Below, in pieces: positions 48,086 to 60,084 of a DNA stretch of 64,000 nt. Under the pieces are notes generated by a model, which was not told the DNA's origin, ran no database searches, and saw only the letters and a list, made by a program, of their open reading frames with translations. Numbering within the stretch: the first letter of the stretch is position 1; every line of letters starts with the position of its first letter. The stretch is from NCBI GenBank assembly GCA_022577435.1, contig JAKOON010000021.1, positions 9,014,199-9,078,198 on the forward strand, in the 5' to 3' direction. The DNA is from Embiotoca jacksoni. Taxonomy: Eukaryota > Chordata > Actinopteri > Embiotocidae. The translations under genes were made by a program, and so were the position numbers.

Positions 48086-48517
48086 TTAGATGCTGGTCTG
48101 CAGCTCGCCATTGAGCAAGGCGGCATTGTGAGTCTCCAGGTTGGCGTTGATGATCACGGCTTCGTTGACCATCCTGCTCCGGTCCGCCCTGCTGTCGCTG
48201 CGTTCTATCTCGTCCAGGCCCGCCACCTTTTTCAGGCACAGAACGTTCTGAAAGCTCTTCTTGAAGTTGTCCGACAGGAAGGCGTAAAGGATGGGGTTTG
48301 CGCAGCTGTTGGCGTAACCGAGCACCACCACGAAGTCAAAGGTGCTCTTCACGGCAGAGGTGGGGTTGATGGAGCCGGTGACGGAGGTGACGTTGAAAAC
48401 GTAGAAGGGCAGCCAGCAGAGGACGAACACCGCCACCACGATGGACACCATCCGTGTCACCTTACGCTCGGACCGCTTGCGCTTTGTGGAACCCACGCGC
48501 ATGCCAGACGATTTCAC
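48086..48517 (-). CDS. sstr2: sstr2 coding exon 3: ICL3 to C-terminus
   Basis: 432 nt including a TAA stop. Acceptor TTTGCCAG. Encodes VKSSGMRVGSTKRKRSERKV (ICL3), TM6, TM7 and a Ser-rich tail ERSDSRADRSR ending in QTSI. Confidence 0.94.
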   Translation of the reverse strand: MKSSGMRVGSTKRKRSERKVTRMVSIVVAVFVLCWLPFYVFNVTSVTGSINPTSAVKSTFDFVVVLGYANSCANPILYAFLSDNFKKSFQNVLCLKKVAGLDEIERSDSRADRSRMVNEAVIINANLETHNAALLNGELQTSI

Positions 48518-51373
48518 CTGGCAAAGGGAATGATTGTCAGTGGATTCAAACCTCGCAAACATTAAAGCACACCAACACCTTAGAGGAGTCAGCCTGGCAT
48601 TTTAGGATATATGCTTATTGCTTTATGTCAAAGGTTAGATTAAAAGATCAATACCACCTCTGATATCAAATATGAAGCAACAACCAACCTATAACCCAGA
48701 CTATAAGCAAATATGTGGGTTCTGTCCTAAATAATTGAAGTCCAATAACATGAAGTTAGGATTTTACATAAGTTGTGTGCTTGTCTGTTCCTTCACTGGG
48801 CATAGTGACGTTAGATGCACTGATCTCTGAGCTGACCTGAGATAACCGGCCTCTGGCTCTGGCTTCATTTCAAATGGACAGATAGGAGAGGGATATTCTC
48901 ATGTAACTCTTTGCAAGAAATAAAATTAGAAAATAATGAATTAACATAAATTATTTTACATATTGCTTCTGGCAACCAGTGGCTGGACTGAGTACACTGA
49001 GCTCTAGCCTGGCTATGCCTGCCTGTTACTCACAGCTTGAGTCTTAAGTGTGATTATAGTCTGGAAAGACTAAAGTTTTCTCAGGCGCTCTGAAGGGAGG
49101 ACCAATCAAGGGGCAGTAGAAGTGGTTACGTGCGATGAGACTGAAGTAGTTGCAAAAATGACAGTGATCGTAGGGCTTCGGTGCACAACTATGGTATATG
49201 GTGGTCAATTCCGATTGGTTAATGGCTGTCCTAATAGTTTGAATAGTAACCCTTTCTTTAGTTGGATGCAACAACTAAAAACAGCCCTCAATGGAGCATG
49301 GCCACAACCATATCTTCACACAGTGAATTTGGGTATAGCTTCCACTCAAATGCACAAGAACTCTGGTCTTTCACTGTACATTTTTTTTTTGTATTAATCT
49401 TTAGCATGATGCTGTTTTTCATGTATAATATATATTAGCTAAATCAAAAAATATCTTAAAATGTAAAACATTCAATGTTTACAGTTTCTTTTATGAAATG
49501 TGGCAAGTACTGAACACTGTTATCCCCTTCCAAATAAACTACACTATTAATTTTACAATGACAACTTAATTTGATTAAAATAGATCCATTCACTGTTTCT
49601 AACTCCACCTTCAAGTGGCCAAATCCCTCAATGGTCAAGGTGCATCGTTGTTGCCATGGACACTTATAAAATAGCTTCTTGTTGAATTTAGAAGATAGTG
49701 GAATTGCAAAGCCAAAAATGGTCTGCAATTATGAAAAGCAGGCTCTCACCTTGACTATGATGAGTAGGTAGCACATGCATATGACCGCCAGCGGCATGAA
49801 GAACCCAATGAAGAAAGTGTAGAATATGAAGGCTGTGTAGTAGACGTCCTGGGGCTCCGGCCACACGATCCCACATACCGGCACCTTGTCCAGGCCGCTG
49901 AAGATCATAGTCGGCAGGATGACTAACAGCGACACGCCCCATACTGTGAGGTTAATTAGCTTGGCTATGCGGGGTTTCCGCCATTTTGTGGACCTAATAG
50001 GGTGAACCACAGCCAGGTATCGATCGATGCTCATCACCATCAGACAGAAGATGCTGGTGAACTGATTGAGAGAGTCTGGGGCGGGGTAAAGGCAGGAAGA
50101 GAGGGAGCAGGAAGAAGATGAGTGAGGTTACAGCTCAGTAATCACTAATGCTTGATTAAAAAGGAAAAATAATCCATTTTAATCAGTTTTGGCTCTTTCC
50201 CTTGATAAAGACTGGATGACAATATTGTTGCCAATTGGTTCATTAAACACAGTACATAATAATACTGCATTAGATGTTCAATCAATGCAAAATCCAAAGT
50301 GTAAATATGAGAAGTTGCTGTGACAACGACAGACCAGGAAGTCAGTGAGTCTTGTGAAAAAAATGTCCCACAAAGAACCCCTCTGAAAACCAGGACTTGA
50401 CATCTTGTCTCAATCTGTTTTTTGTACGGAAATAGTGACAGAGGCCACGTAAAGAGGAGGCTGGGGTGTTTGGATGGATCAAACACAGGATTTTCACCCA
50501 AGAGAGTCTAAGAGAAAGTACAAATCTTACTTAGTGTATTTAAATTACGTAACTTTAAGATAAGATATAACCTCACTTACGTAAGTAACGTACTAATTTT
50601 AATCCAAACCATGATTTTTTTTTTCTTTAACCTACAACCTTGTTTTTTTGGTGCCTTTTTTTTTTTTTTTTGACACCCTGTGTCTGAGACGCCAGCGGTC
50701 TTTGTTGGAAAGAGATGTGACGTGGACGCAGGCCAATGGGAAAGACAGAAAAACCAGGCATCTATTGTGAAACTTCTATGTTCTGCAGTTTGGACCAACA
50801 TATCTACTAGGTTGGTGTCCAGGATTTTGAAAAAGCACTATTCCAGTCTTGAAATTCAAAAAGGAACAATTTGAATCTTCTTTTTTGCAACCATAGCTGG
50901 CAGTGATTCCGCGATCATATTACTGTTGAGAAACCTAAACATGTGTCTTTGCCAGGTAAAACTTGCACTGAACTATGACACCCACCTACGGTCATGATCA
51001 CCCTGCACAGAGCCTCTCCGAAGGGCCAGTGCACCAGCGTCAGCTGCAGGGCGATGAACGGCAGGCTCATCATGCACAGCACGTCTGCCACCGCCAGATT
51101 CAGGATGTAAATGTTGGTCACCGTCTTCATCTTGGCGTAACGCAGGATAACGTAGATGACCAGGGTGTTGCCGCACAGTCCCACGGCGCACACCATGAAG
51201 TAGATTAAGGTGATGACCACCGAGCTGGTCTTGTCCTGGTGGGGCTCCCTGGTCCTGGTGATGTTGAGGTCCAGGTCGGACTCGTTCCCCGGGATGTAGC
51301 TGTCATACAGGAGGGGCTCGGGCATGGAAATGTTGGGGGACGTTGGGAGGAAGGGCCACTGATCTAAAGCCAT
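48086..51373 (-). CDS. sstr2: Somatostatin receptor type 2
   Basis: Gi-coupled peptide GPCR. Three coding exons on the - strand: 51373-50986, 50075-49750 and 48517-48086 (1146 nt, 381 residues). N-glycosylation sequons lie at Asn14, Asn30 and Asn37. TM1 begins near residue 51. Family motifs seen: GNTLVIYVILRYAKMKT, NLAVADVL, Asp3.32 in the MTVD segment, SIDRYLAVVHP (DRY box), VLCWLPFYVFN (TM6) and YANSCANPILYAFLSDNFKK (the SSTR signature with NPxxY). The C-terminus LLNGELQTSI matches SSTR2 (PDZ ligand) rather than SSTR1/3/4/5. The ATG at 51371-51373 has G at -3 and +4; upstream in-frame codons are non-ATG. Two introns interrupt the coding region, the first inside the Asp3.32 codon and the second after IIVK. 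Human SSTR2 has 369 residues. The teleost a/b paralogue cannot be decided here. Confidence 0.94.
48518..49749. other. sstr2 intron between TM5 and ICL3
   Basis: AT-rich unique DNA without coding signal. No clear mobile element seen. Confidence 0.7.
49750..50075 (-). CDS. sstr2: sstr2 coding exon 2: TM3 to TM5
   Basis: 326 nt; acceptor GCCCCAG, donor GTGAGAG. It restores the Asp codon, then encodes SLNQFTSIFCLMVMSIDRYL, TM4 (WGVSLLVILPTMIF), ECL2 with the disulfide Cys (VPVCGIVWP) and TM5 to LLIIVK. Confidence 0.93.
50076..50985. other. sstr2 intron inside the TM3 Asp codon
   Basis: AT-rich DNA with T-runs at 50607-50620 and 50649-50671. No coding signal. Confidence 0.7.
50986..51373 (-). 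CDS. sstr2: sstr2 coding exon 1: N-terminus to TM3 start
   Basis: 388 nt, ending one base into the Asp codon after MTV; donor GTGGGTG. Encodes the glycosylated N-terminus, TM1, TM2 and the start of TM3 with the disulfide Cys in EALCRVIMTV. Confidence 0.92.
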
Positions 51374-51400
51374 GACTGCTGAGAGGACTATCAAAGGTTT
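51374..51400 (-). other. sstr2: sstr2 5'UTR remnant after a predicted upstream splice acceptor
   Basis: On the - strand the bases before the ATG are preceded by ACCCTCTAATCCTCACT then ATCCTTAG: a pyrimidine-rich tract, a CTAAT branch-like word and an AG ending at 51401. This looks like a genuine acceptor, so a non-coding first exon is expected further upstream. Confidence 0.5.
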
Positions 51401-51707
51401 CTAAGGATAGTGAGGATTAGAGGGTAAAGGTGTGATCATAAAGGAGCACGGTGATGGTAAATACTAATGGGTTTGATGCTTCAACGCATTCATTTTACCA
51501 TACAAGGCTCTAGAAATAAGGTTAAAGGGACTTCAGGGGTGTCTGTCTAAGATAAAAGATAAGAGCCTTGGCTACTGGGAATTTTGAGACTTTGAGGTCG
51601 AACGGTCTGGGGCTCTGGGGATTGGGACAACTGGGGACTTTCATGTACGATGACCCACAATTCTCACATCCCAGCTGTAGAGAGGAAGTACGAGAGCAAG
51701 ACGGGTC

Positions 51708-51750
<43 letters not shown>

Positions 51751-54332
51751 TGAAACAGAGTGACGACTTAATCAAAAAAACTGCTGGAGAACAGGGAATA
51801 TTTCCGTTGACAATAATAGTCCTTTGAGATCCATGGCAACAATTGCAAGGTTACTTTACATAACTGCTTTCACACCCTCCACCAGAGTTACAAGTCAAAT
51901 ATTCTCTCAAGAGAATTATCCAAGTGGTATACTGTATGCCTAACTCTTACACTCTTTGATTATCCTCAATACTTCTTATTCCTGTCACAACAAGAATTTG
52001 GCAGACAAAAGACATGGAAGACTTTGCCAAGTCAAAATTTCACAAGTTGTATGAAAACCTCTGGCCATTTCCTTCCGTATTTAGGAAACACAGTCAGGAA
52101 AGACCAATTTAAAAGGGTCATACCCAAAATAACGCAGCTTTAGGGTGTATTATTGAGCCTCCAGCTACCAGGACAGGATATATCCGACACTTAAAGGTGT
52201 GGGTAACTACCAAGCTTATTACGACTTCTACATAAGAGTCATATTTCTATGTTTTACACAGTCTCTGCTGAGTCTTATCTGCTCTTCTGTTTTTCTCTTG
52301 CTTTGTCAGTCTGACCATAAACCCTCTCAAGCTCAAACGAGCCCGGTAGTCCTGGTAGGTTGTGTACGTATGTGCCTCCCCTCCACCAATGCATACATGC
52401 AAAAAGGTACACCTGAGCAAGAGAACGATGAGGGCACAGAAGACAAATGTTTATTCAATTGATCTTGGGGACAAACAGCTCTGACACAGGAGCAGGATCA
52501 GTCACGTTTCCCTTGCAGTGACAGAGTCTGGCTCAACGGGGACAACAGTTCAGCTCCTGCGTTCATTATTTACCTGAATTACATGAGGTGAGGTCAGGAA
52601 AGGTAAAATACAAGTATCCAGAGGATCAAAATGTTTGGATTACATTGTAGATTTAATCTATGGAGAGATTTTCTCATAATCGAACCGCCCAGTGTGTAAA
52701 ATTCAATGCACTAGTTACCCGAGCTGGAAGGAATGTCTTGAAACATCATATTTTATCCACCCATCAGAGAACAGATCCAAAGGAATTCAAAACAAAAGTT
52801 TGCTCCTGGAAACTGTCACTTGCTCATCACTTCATTATTAGTAAAGCAGGCCGATAGCTGCCCAAAAAGATGGAGGTTCTTCCACTTCCCTTTCACATGG
52901 CTCCACACTCCATCACTTTGTTGGGGAAGTGTGAAGGAAGATAAATCTGTGATTGAAACTTGCCTCAACCGGTTTTCAACCTCCAATTTATTATTCTAAG
53001 GTTCAGTGTAGAATTGTGCAGGCCAAATCAAAGTACATTTATCATCTTTTATCAGGAGTAACATTCTGTACGTATTCTCATACAGTCAAATTTTACATTT
53101 ATTACTCTTTAGATTTTAATGCTGGTTGATTCCCAAACACCTGTTGTTCCTGATAAAAATGAAGGAATGGTGGACCCCACAGCTAACAATGCAGACAACT
53201 TCAAAGGGAGGTCATTACTGAATTCAAATGAATTTAACAAAAATTGCATGAAAACTTAAATTTGTCCCAAAAAAAAAAATCTGAATTCATGAAAGTTTTG
53301 GTTTTCCATCTTTCAATGAAAACATCTTGCATCCACAAAAACTGTGTCAGCATTTGCAGTGGCACCGCTGCCTATGATGGTGAGCCGGTGAGTCAGAGAC
53401 AGACAGGGTTTATAGTGTTATTTGCTTGCAGCAGGATGCATATAATTACTGTCAGCTTTTTTTTGTTACATCTTATGGTTTCATTAAAAAGCAGGGTAAC
53501 TGTATTATTAAATGCAAATGGCAGAGGAGGAAATTCTCTATTAAAAATGAAACTTTACTTCACAGAAAAGCAGATATTGCAGGATGGGAGTCAGGAACTG
53601 CAGCTCAGCTCTGCACTGACTGTGTGAAAAGATGAAGTGATGCCAGAGAAGCAGCAGCAGCAGCAGCAGCCTCACAGTGGACCTGCAGATTGTGTGAGGA
53701 AGAAATGTCCAGCTCAACAGGAGACTAGCAAACACATCAACGTGGAAAACGCTCATCCAACAGTGATCAGCTTTAGTTGATCTTTCTACTTAAAGAGAAA
53801 ACATGGCTGCTGTGCGCATCAAACCTTTGACCTCTTAATTGAAAGACAAACCACTTGCAGAAGGCTAAATAATCCTGACATGTTTCCCATGTTTCCCACA
53901 TAATTATGCTTGTTTCTCTGCAGGAGTTGCATCTCTTCCAATCATTTTGGCTTTATACAACTGCCCTACTTTTATACCAAAAATGCAGAAACAGATATAA
54001 GATTGCGCATAAACCGCGTTTTAGGTTTAATATCGAATTTAATTTAGCTGTCAAACAAGTTCTGCGTCATGATTTCGCCAGAAAAAAAGGTTTAAAAACC
54101 CCACCTTAGTACAGATGTGATAAAAAATGTAACTTTAAACCAAAAAAATAAATAAATAAATGGATCTGACTTTGTTATGGTCACATTACAGCGCGCACAA
54201 GTCCACAGAAATGCCTACAGGTGACGACGATTTTAAAGAGCAGTACTAAAAATCCGCGCTAAATTTAAAAAAACATGTATTTCCATCACTTACTCTGAAA
54301 CAGAAAACTTCATCTTCATATTACGTCCATAC
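51401..54332. other. sstr2 upstream region, probable 5'UTR intron
   Basis: AT-rich, with (GA)n at 51712-51747 and a (GCA)n at 53649-53671. No coding exon seen. If the acceptor at 51401 is used, this is intronic. Confidence 0.45.
51712..51747. repeat. (GA)n microsatellite
   Basis: About 18 copies of GA upstream of the sstr2 coding start. Confidence 0.97.
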
Positions 54333-54480
54333 CGGCGATATGTCTTTCAGCAGAGAATACGCAGTCCAGCCGCTCCGAAGCAGCCGCTGACCTGCTGGAA
54401 AGCTGCATCCCGCCAGCCTCTCCATCCACCTGCTCCCACAGCGTTTACGCACGGCGCTGGCGTTCAACCGCCCACTTGCC
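54333..54480 (-). promoter_or_regulatory. sstr2: Candidate sstr2 first non-coding exon and promoter area
   Basis: A local GC-rich island in AT-rich DNA about 3 kb upstream of the sstr2 ATG. On the - strand it has a GC box (GTGGGCGGTT) near 54467-54477 and a possible donor GTATGG after ATATCGCCG at 54333. No other nearby gene would use it. Position is inferred. Confidence 0.3.
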
Positions 54481-54707
54481 GCCTTTAACCTCAGATGCTG
54501 GTTACACTACATCTCTCAGGTCATTTTTCTTTTCAAGAAATATTCCGCTTTTATTAATCGAAACTTTAGCAGAGCGCGACAAGGACATGAGAAAAAAAAA
54601 TAGAAAGCCGGCGTACGCTCAGAGTGCGCTGCATCCAACGAGAAAGTCTCGGCACCAATTCTTCGGTGACAAGTCAGGCAGAGCGGCAGGACGCGCACGG
54701 CTGCACG

Positions 54708-54710
<3 letters not shown>

Positions 54711-54806
<96 letters not shown>

Positions 54807-54807
54807 C
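54711..54807. repeat. Compound (GA)n(GT)n(GA)n microsatellite
   Basis: GA run, then GT run with one AT interruption, then GA run again; about 95 bp, just upstream of the GC-rich sstr2 promoter candidate. Confidence 0.95.
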
Positions 54808-55917
54808 AGAGAGAGAGAAAGAGAGGTGCGGTGGGTGGTGATGGTTTGAGCGACAGATCAATGTACGTCGATGTCAGTCAGTTTGCTGATTTAGAGTGAT
54901 GCGTGTGAGATGCCTGTTTTTTCTGGTGCCTTTTATGACTGAAGACTACTCTGCAGCATTTCTTTACAAACTGTTTTATAAGAGTGTCTCAAAGATGTCC
55001 CAAATTAGGTGTGAAGCACATACCTGAACTTTCACAGCAGCTAAATATCGGTAACAGATGGTTTCCTTTGTCCTCCAGATGCATCAAAAAAAATTCATTT
55101 TTTTCATTTTTATTCTTCAACCCAAAGCTGAGTCAGAGAATAATGCTGCAAAAAGATTGTCTCTTCAATCTTACCAGTTTCCACTGAGATTATTCTACCC
55201 AGGCCTCGCACATGAAGATCGCACTCAGTGATTTTGTCAGCCAAGAGCGATGACACTCGGACCACGAAGATGAAGCTAATCGCCACTCGTCTGTCTTTAT
55301 ATAAAGAGGGAGTTTTTCAAGTAAGTGCAGATGGTGGGTATCTTCCACGACCTCTCTCAGTGGAGGGCTCCATGAGAAAATGTCCTGCCACTTCTCTCAG
55401 CATAGCAACACAAAAGTGCAGCTATTATTACTACCAGTTGTTTTCCTATCAAAGATTAATAGTTCTATTTACGTCCAAAATGATTGGAGGGACTGAAGCT
55501 ATGGAGGGTTGTGGGGTGTGGGGGAGGGGGCATGATAACATAAGTTGAGAAAAAAGGGGGTTATGACGGGTCCATGTTTTAGTTACTGAAAGCAGAGGGT
55601 TATCGGTTCAGGTGAGTGTTTGCTGTTATGCTTTGAGGTCAGCAAGTTTTGTCTGGTGAGTTCACTATTCTGTGTGTCACCGAGATCCGCATCAATCCAG
55701 CAAACTATTCAGTTGATTCATTCATGATCAAACAAGACCAGAGTAGATACAAAAAAATGAGCACAGTAAAAGCATCAAAGGATGTGTTAACGATTGACCC
55801 ACTAACAGATGAGATCGACACCATTCACTAAATATGAAGCTAACCATAAAGCTACAGCCAGAGGCTGATGGTTCGCTTAGATTTAATTGTCAAAACTATT
55901 GACTGTTTATATAATTG

Positions 55918-56140
55918 GACTTAACTTCCGGGTCGGAAAAATTAGGCCAATGTGGACATGCCATAAACTGCAATACCACTGACGGCCACTAGAGGTCAAT
56001 AGGATCGAGTCAGATTCACTGCCCCCCCCCGATTTATGGTCCCTTCTGACTCCAAACCGCTCCGAACTGGCAATATGGTGAGGGCCAATATCTGAACCTG
56101 AGGCTTCATAACAGCAGTTCACAAACCAAAAGGGTGACTT
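55918..56140 (-). mobile_element. Dispersed repeat family A, copy 2 (inverted)
   Basis: On the - strand: GTCACCCTTTTGGTTTGTGA, TTATGAAGCCTCAGG, TTCGGAGCGGTTTGGAGTCA, CAGTGGTATTGCAGTTTATG and TTTTTCCGACCCGGAAGTTA. Lies about 600 bp from copy 3 and faces it in inverted orientation. Confidence 0.75.
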
Positions 56141-56756
56141 GCACACGACACATAAATCTGTGCATAAGTCTGTGTGGGGAGGCGATCAAGAGACTAATTA
56201 AGAGGCTGGTTTTAAGAAACAGCAGCACAGAGCAACACAAATGATTTCCATCCCTGATCTTGTGTGTTAATAGAGTCTATTTAACGCTGTGCAAATTGCT
56301 CTACAGCACACTTCTAAAGCTCATTAGTCTGTTTGCCGTATGTGTGATCAGCAGAGCGGCACTCATTAAAATATATATTTTTTTAAATTCCGTTTTCATG
56401 ATCAATTCTCCTGCTCAATACCACCACCCACAGAGAAAGAGCACGATCAAAGGCAAGGAAAACAGTCAACGGTGGAACCATGTTCAGCCAATGATCCCTG
56501 CTGCATACAGTAACTTTTTAAAATAAAGAAACACTGTACCTTTAAATAAATGATACACAGTATAAAGTATGTCAGACTTCTGTGCTTTCCTCTCAACACA
56601 AATACACACACAGCCTTGAACGTTCATTGGTCAACAACTCTTTTACTAGAACTCTGAGTCAATATGAAGCCTAGTTTAAAGTCCATTTACGATAAACCGG
56701 AAAGATCGGAAGCTAAGTTTCTCACACTCTTCTGTCTTAGCCAAGAATCAACCAGC

Positions 56757-56980
56757 GGTGACGTCACCCGCTGGTTTGCGAACGGCCGTTATGAAACCTC
56801 GAGTTTGGATTTTGTCTGCCGCCATCTTGCTAGTTCGGAGCGGTTTGGAGCCGGTCGTGACCATATTTGGGTGAGCTGGGGGGGGGATCGAGCGGTGGAT
56901 CTGACTCTCACTCCGGTGGTGTTGCAGTTTAAGGCCCTCAGCCTCATTTTTCAGATCCGGAAGCAACGTCAACTTGGTCC
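56757..56980 (+). mobile_element. Dispersed repeat family A, copy 3
   Basis: GGTGACGTCACCCGCTGG, CGTTATGAAACCTCGAG, GCCGCCATCTTGC, TTCGGAGCGGTTTGGAGCCG and CATTTTTCAGATCCGGAAGC. It carries a full CRE palindrome (TGACGTCA) and a YY1-type word (56818-56829). Confidence 0.75.
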
Positions 56981-57904
56981 ATGCAGATCGGAGAATTCAC
57001 CCTACAGCTACAAAAAATACAGACTCAAAGCTGGGTGTCTCATTTGGTCCACGACTGTGGAGTTAGGATTGTGATCTCTGTCAAGTCCGTTTGGACAGAT
57101 CAAGGACCGGGACAGACGCTGACGGAGGGACGGCGGCAGCTGACGAATTGTTTTCACTTTTTGGACAAGGTGTTGCTGGAAAGAGCGAAGCAGCTAGAGA
57201 AATGTGTCACACCGTATACTGTATGCCTCCATTTCCTCCCGCAGCCCAGCAGCTCCCGCCTGTTCTACTGTCATGAGCTATCCTCTCGCCTTCTTCTCAC
57301 CCCGGCTTCACGTACATTTCGTGGCTCCAGGCGTATTAAGCGTACAAACACAGTGGCTGGAGAGTGCCTGATTCAGTGCCGTCACAAGGCGCAGAACCTT
57401 AACGCTGCGCTCGTTTGTGAAACTCTGCCGGAGAGAAAGTTAGCTCTCCTCGTGATGCGATTCACCTCCCGTTGATCACCTTGAGTCCCGCCGACAGCTC
57501 AGCGCTGCGGCACATGATATCGCACACTTCGAGTGCCGGGAGCAAGTGCCAAGGTGCCGCGCGTCAACTGGATCATGCAGCATGAACACAATATGAATAA
57601 GAATATTTCTTTGAATATTTTCTCTACCTGAGCATCAGAGTTGTGTTTGATCCTTTGTGACAGCAACAACGCAACAAAAGATAAAATCACCCCACACATA
57701 TAAGGTTTCCTGCTGCTTGACTTGGAAAGGTAAAAAGGCTCCTTTCAAAAGGCATTCACTCGTGCTAGAAATGCTTTCAGGATATTTGTTTTTTTACTCA
57801 CATAAATGTTTAAATTATTTCAATATTCTGGTGCTTCGATGCTTGTTGGTGTCACACGAGGTCAGGACAGGACAGGTCCTTGAGATCAGTCCTTTTTGGG
57901 CTTT

Positions 57905-58110
57905 TAGCTTCTCATTTTGTGTCATTTTGAGTTGTTGTTTTTTCATCTATTACTCATCATTTTGCACGTTTGTAGCCATTTTGCGTCTCTTTGTTGTCCT
58001 TTTCCATCGCTTAGTTGTTGTTTTGCATTTGTTTATGGCCATTTTGTATCTCCATGTCCTGATAGTCATTTTGTGTGTCTTTGTTGTCCTTTTTGTATGT
58101 TTGCAGTTGA
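57905..58110. repeat. Degenerate about 24-bp minisatellite
   Basis: Repeated text of the form CATTTTGTGTCTTTGTTG with variations (CATTTTGCGTCTCTTTG, CATTTTGTATCTCCATG). It creates a long hydrophobic-looking open frame that is not a gene. Confidence 0.75.
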
Positions 58111-58879
58111 TTTTACAAGCCCTTTTCATTGTTCTTACTTTAGTCTTGAAGCTTTTTAGGTGCTCACGATCTGCTGCTGAACTTCAGTATGTCGTTGAAG
58201 ACAAAGTGAGGCTGTCCGACTTTACTCCAAAACACTCTGCCACATCATATTCACTCTGATAGTCCTCTGCACGTGTTATATTTTGTATTTTTTGTTGTAG
58301 TACGATGATCTATGTTCCGTTTTCTGAAAGTGTCCCTTTTCTGCTGTTTTGATTTATTTTTTTTCCACTAATATGCTTACTTTAGTCTCAGTATGTTATT
58401 AAGCAGTAGAAATAAGACAAAGTTAAAACCTGATATATTGCTGGACCACGTAAGAAACGCCAGAGGGCTTTTAATTTGAAACAGACACAGGAAGTTGCAG
58501 CATTCACACAACCAATGCTGTAACTTTGAAATCTTCACTCATTCAGTGACAGACGTCCACATCTGGTCCCGCTTTTATGCCCCGAAGAGGTTAAACTTAC
58601 GTATTAAACAAAATACGCTTTGTTTTCATTGGTGAACGTGTTTCATGTTTGTGCTGAGCTTCGGAGTTCCCCAAGGCTCCATTCTGGGACCCTTTTGTGT
58701 ATTTATTATGCCCCTGCTACACTACAGTGTAGTATGGTATTTCTTTCCACCTTTTGGAAGATGATTCTCAGATGTAATCACAGTACCAGTGAAACCTGAC
58801 ATCCACCTTCTCTACTTTATGAGATAATTATGATATTAAATCCTGTTAAGCATACCTGTGGTAGACTGTTCAGATGGTA

Positions 58880-58960
58880 GCCAGCCTTTCGAACAGTGTC
58901 AGCTGGGTTATCCTCCCCTGTGACCGTCTACTGGATAAATATAGATAATAGATGGATGGG
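58880..58960 (+). mobile_element. LINE 3' tail fragment, degenerate
   Basis: GTCAGCTGGGTTATCCTCCC, then TGTGACCGTCTACTGGATAA and ATAGATGGATGGG: a mutated version of the same tail seen near 40.6 kb. Confidence 0.55.
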
Positions 58961-59286
58961 TCCTTTAGTACATGCTCTTCAGAGACTCTAAACTCTATGT
59001 AGCAGCTTGACTCTTAATGAAACCCAAGGAAAAAGAACAAAGAACAATAATTTGACTTTTCAGATTCTTTGACTTGATTGTTAAAGCAATTTAACTCTCT
59101 TGCAATGTGTAACTTTTTACTGTTACCTTCATTTTTAAATTGTTTTCTATAATTGTTTAAAGTTTGGTGCCGCCAAGCATTTTGTAATCATTGAGTTTCA
59201 TAAGTTCTGTGTAAATAACTTTTATTTTTATTGCTGTTAAGCCTGAAAAAACACGTTCATGCAGTTCATATTGATTGCACGTGAGT

Positions 59287-59287
<1 letters not shown>

Positions 59288-59358
<71 letters not shown>
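59288..59358. repeat. (CA)n microsatellite
   Basis: About 70 bp of uninterrupted CA. Confidence 0.97.
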
Positions 59359-59361
<3 letters not shown>

Positions 59362-60084
59362 CCTGTGGATAAAACTTTAAATGCTTATCTTTCTGTAAAT
59401 GTCAGGTCACCTGTATCACTCCACTCTTTTGTAGGAGTGCCCTTCTGACACTGGCACACTGTGTCTCTTCATCTGATAAAGAACCGAAGGCGTTAGAGTG
59501 GATATAGAAATTTAAAGGTGAATTTTATGACAACGCCGTGCTGTCTGCGACCTCTCCAGTCTCGAGAACAGACTCAGCTTTTGTTCAAGTCCCACTTTTC
59601 TTTTGAAAAAAACTGGGATAGCTGGAAACATGGTTGAATTAAAGCAGTTGAGAGACACTGAAAGAGACACAACAAACACTGACGGAAGGATAATGAAACA
59701 TTAGCATGCGTGTGCATGTGTGTGCATTAATGGACTTATCTGAGATTTTGTGCAGTGTTGTTGTTCAGACTTTTTAATATATCCCTTGTTTGTTTAGTGA
59801 TGGTAAAAAAAAAATATTCTCCAGCCGGCTGTGTTTGTGTGTCAGATAGTAGTTTGAAAATGTTGACTTTCACCCTGAGGCAAATCACTGGCAATGACTC
59901 TGCTGTCTTGTCCACAGTGGGGAGTTAAATTCAACACCTTGATCAAGATCAGTGACCACAGGGTTCTCAGAGGGACTGGGCAGATGCTTGCCAAGAGATG
60001 GAGGAGTGCCACCTGAGTGGAGGATTTGAGCTTCTCTTCACTGTGTTATAATAGTGCAGTTAACTGATCCCAACTGATCCTCTC

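Larger units (their letters stand above)
54808..60084. other. Gene-free region with repeats
   Basis: Contains repeat family A copies 2 and 3, a degenerate minisatellite (57905-58110), a LINE tail (58880-58960) and (CA)n (59288-59358). No gene recognised. Confidence 0.55.

Noticed and set aside
48128..48565. 145-codon frame opposite sstr2 exon 3
   Set aside because: It is the mirror of a GC-biased real exon; its sequence has no family resemblance.
54624..54899. Glu-Arg/Cys-Val repeat open frame near the sstr2 promoter candidate
   Set aside because: It comes from the compound GA/GT microsatellite.
57657..58259. 200-codon hydrophobic open frame resembling a membrane protein
   Set aside because: The hydrophobic part is the translation of a degenerate T-rich minisatellite; no family match or splice context.
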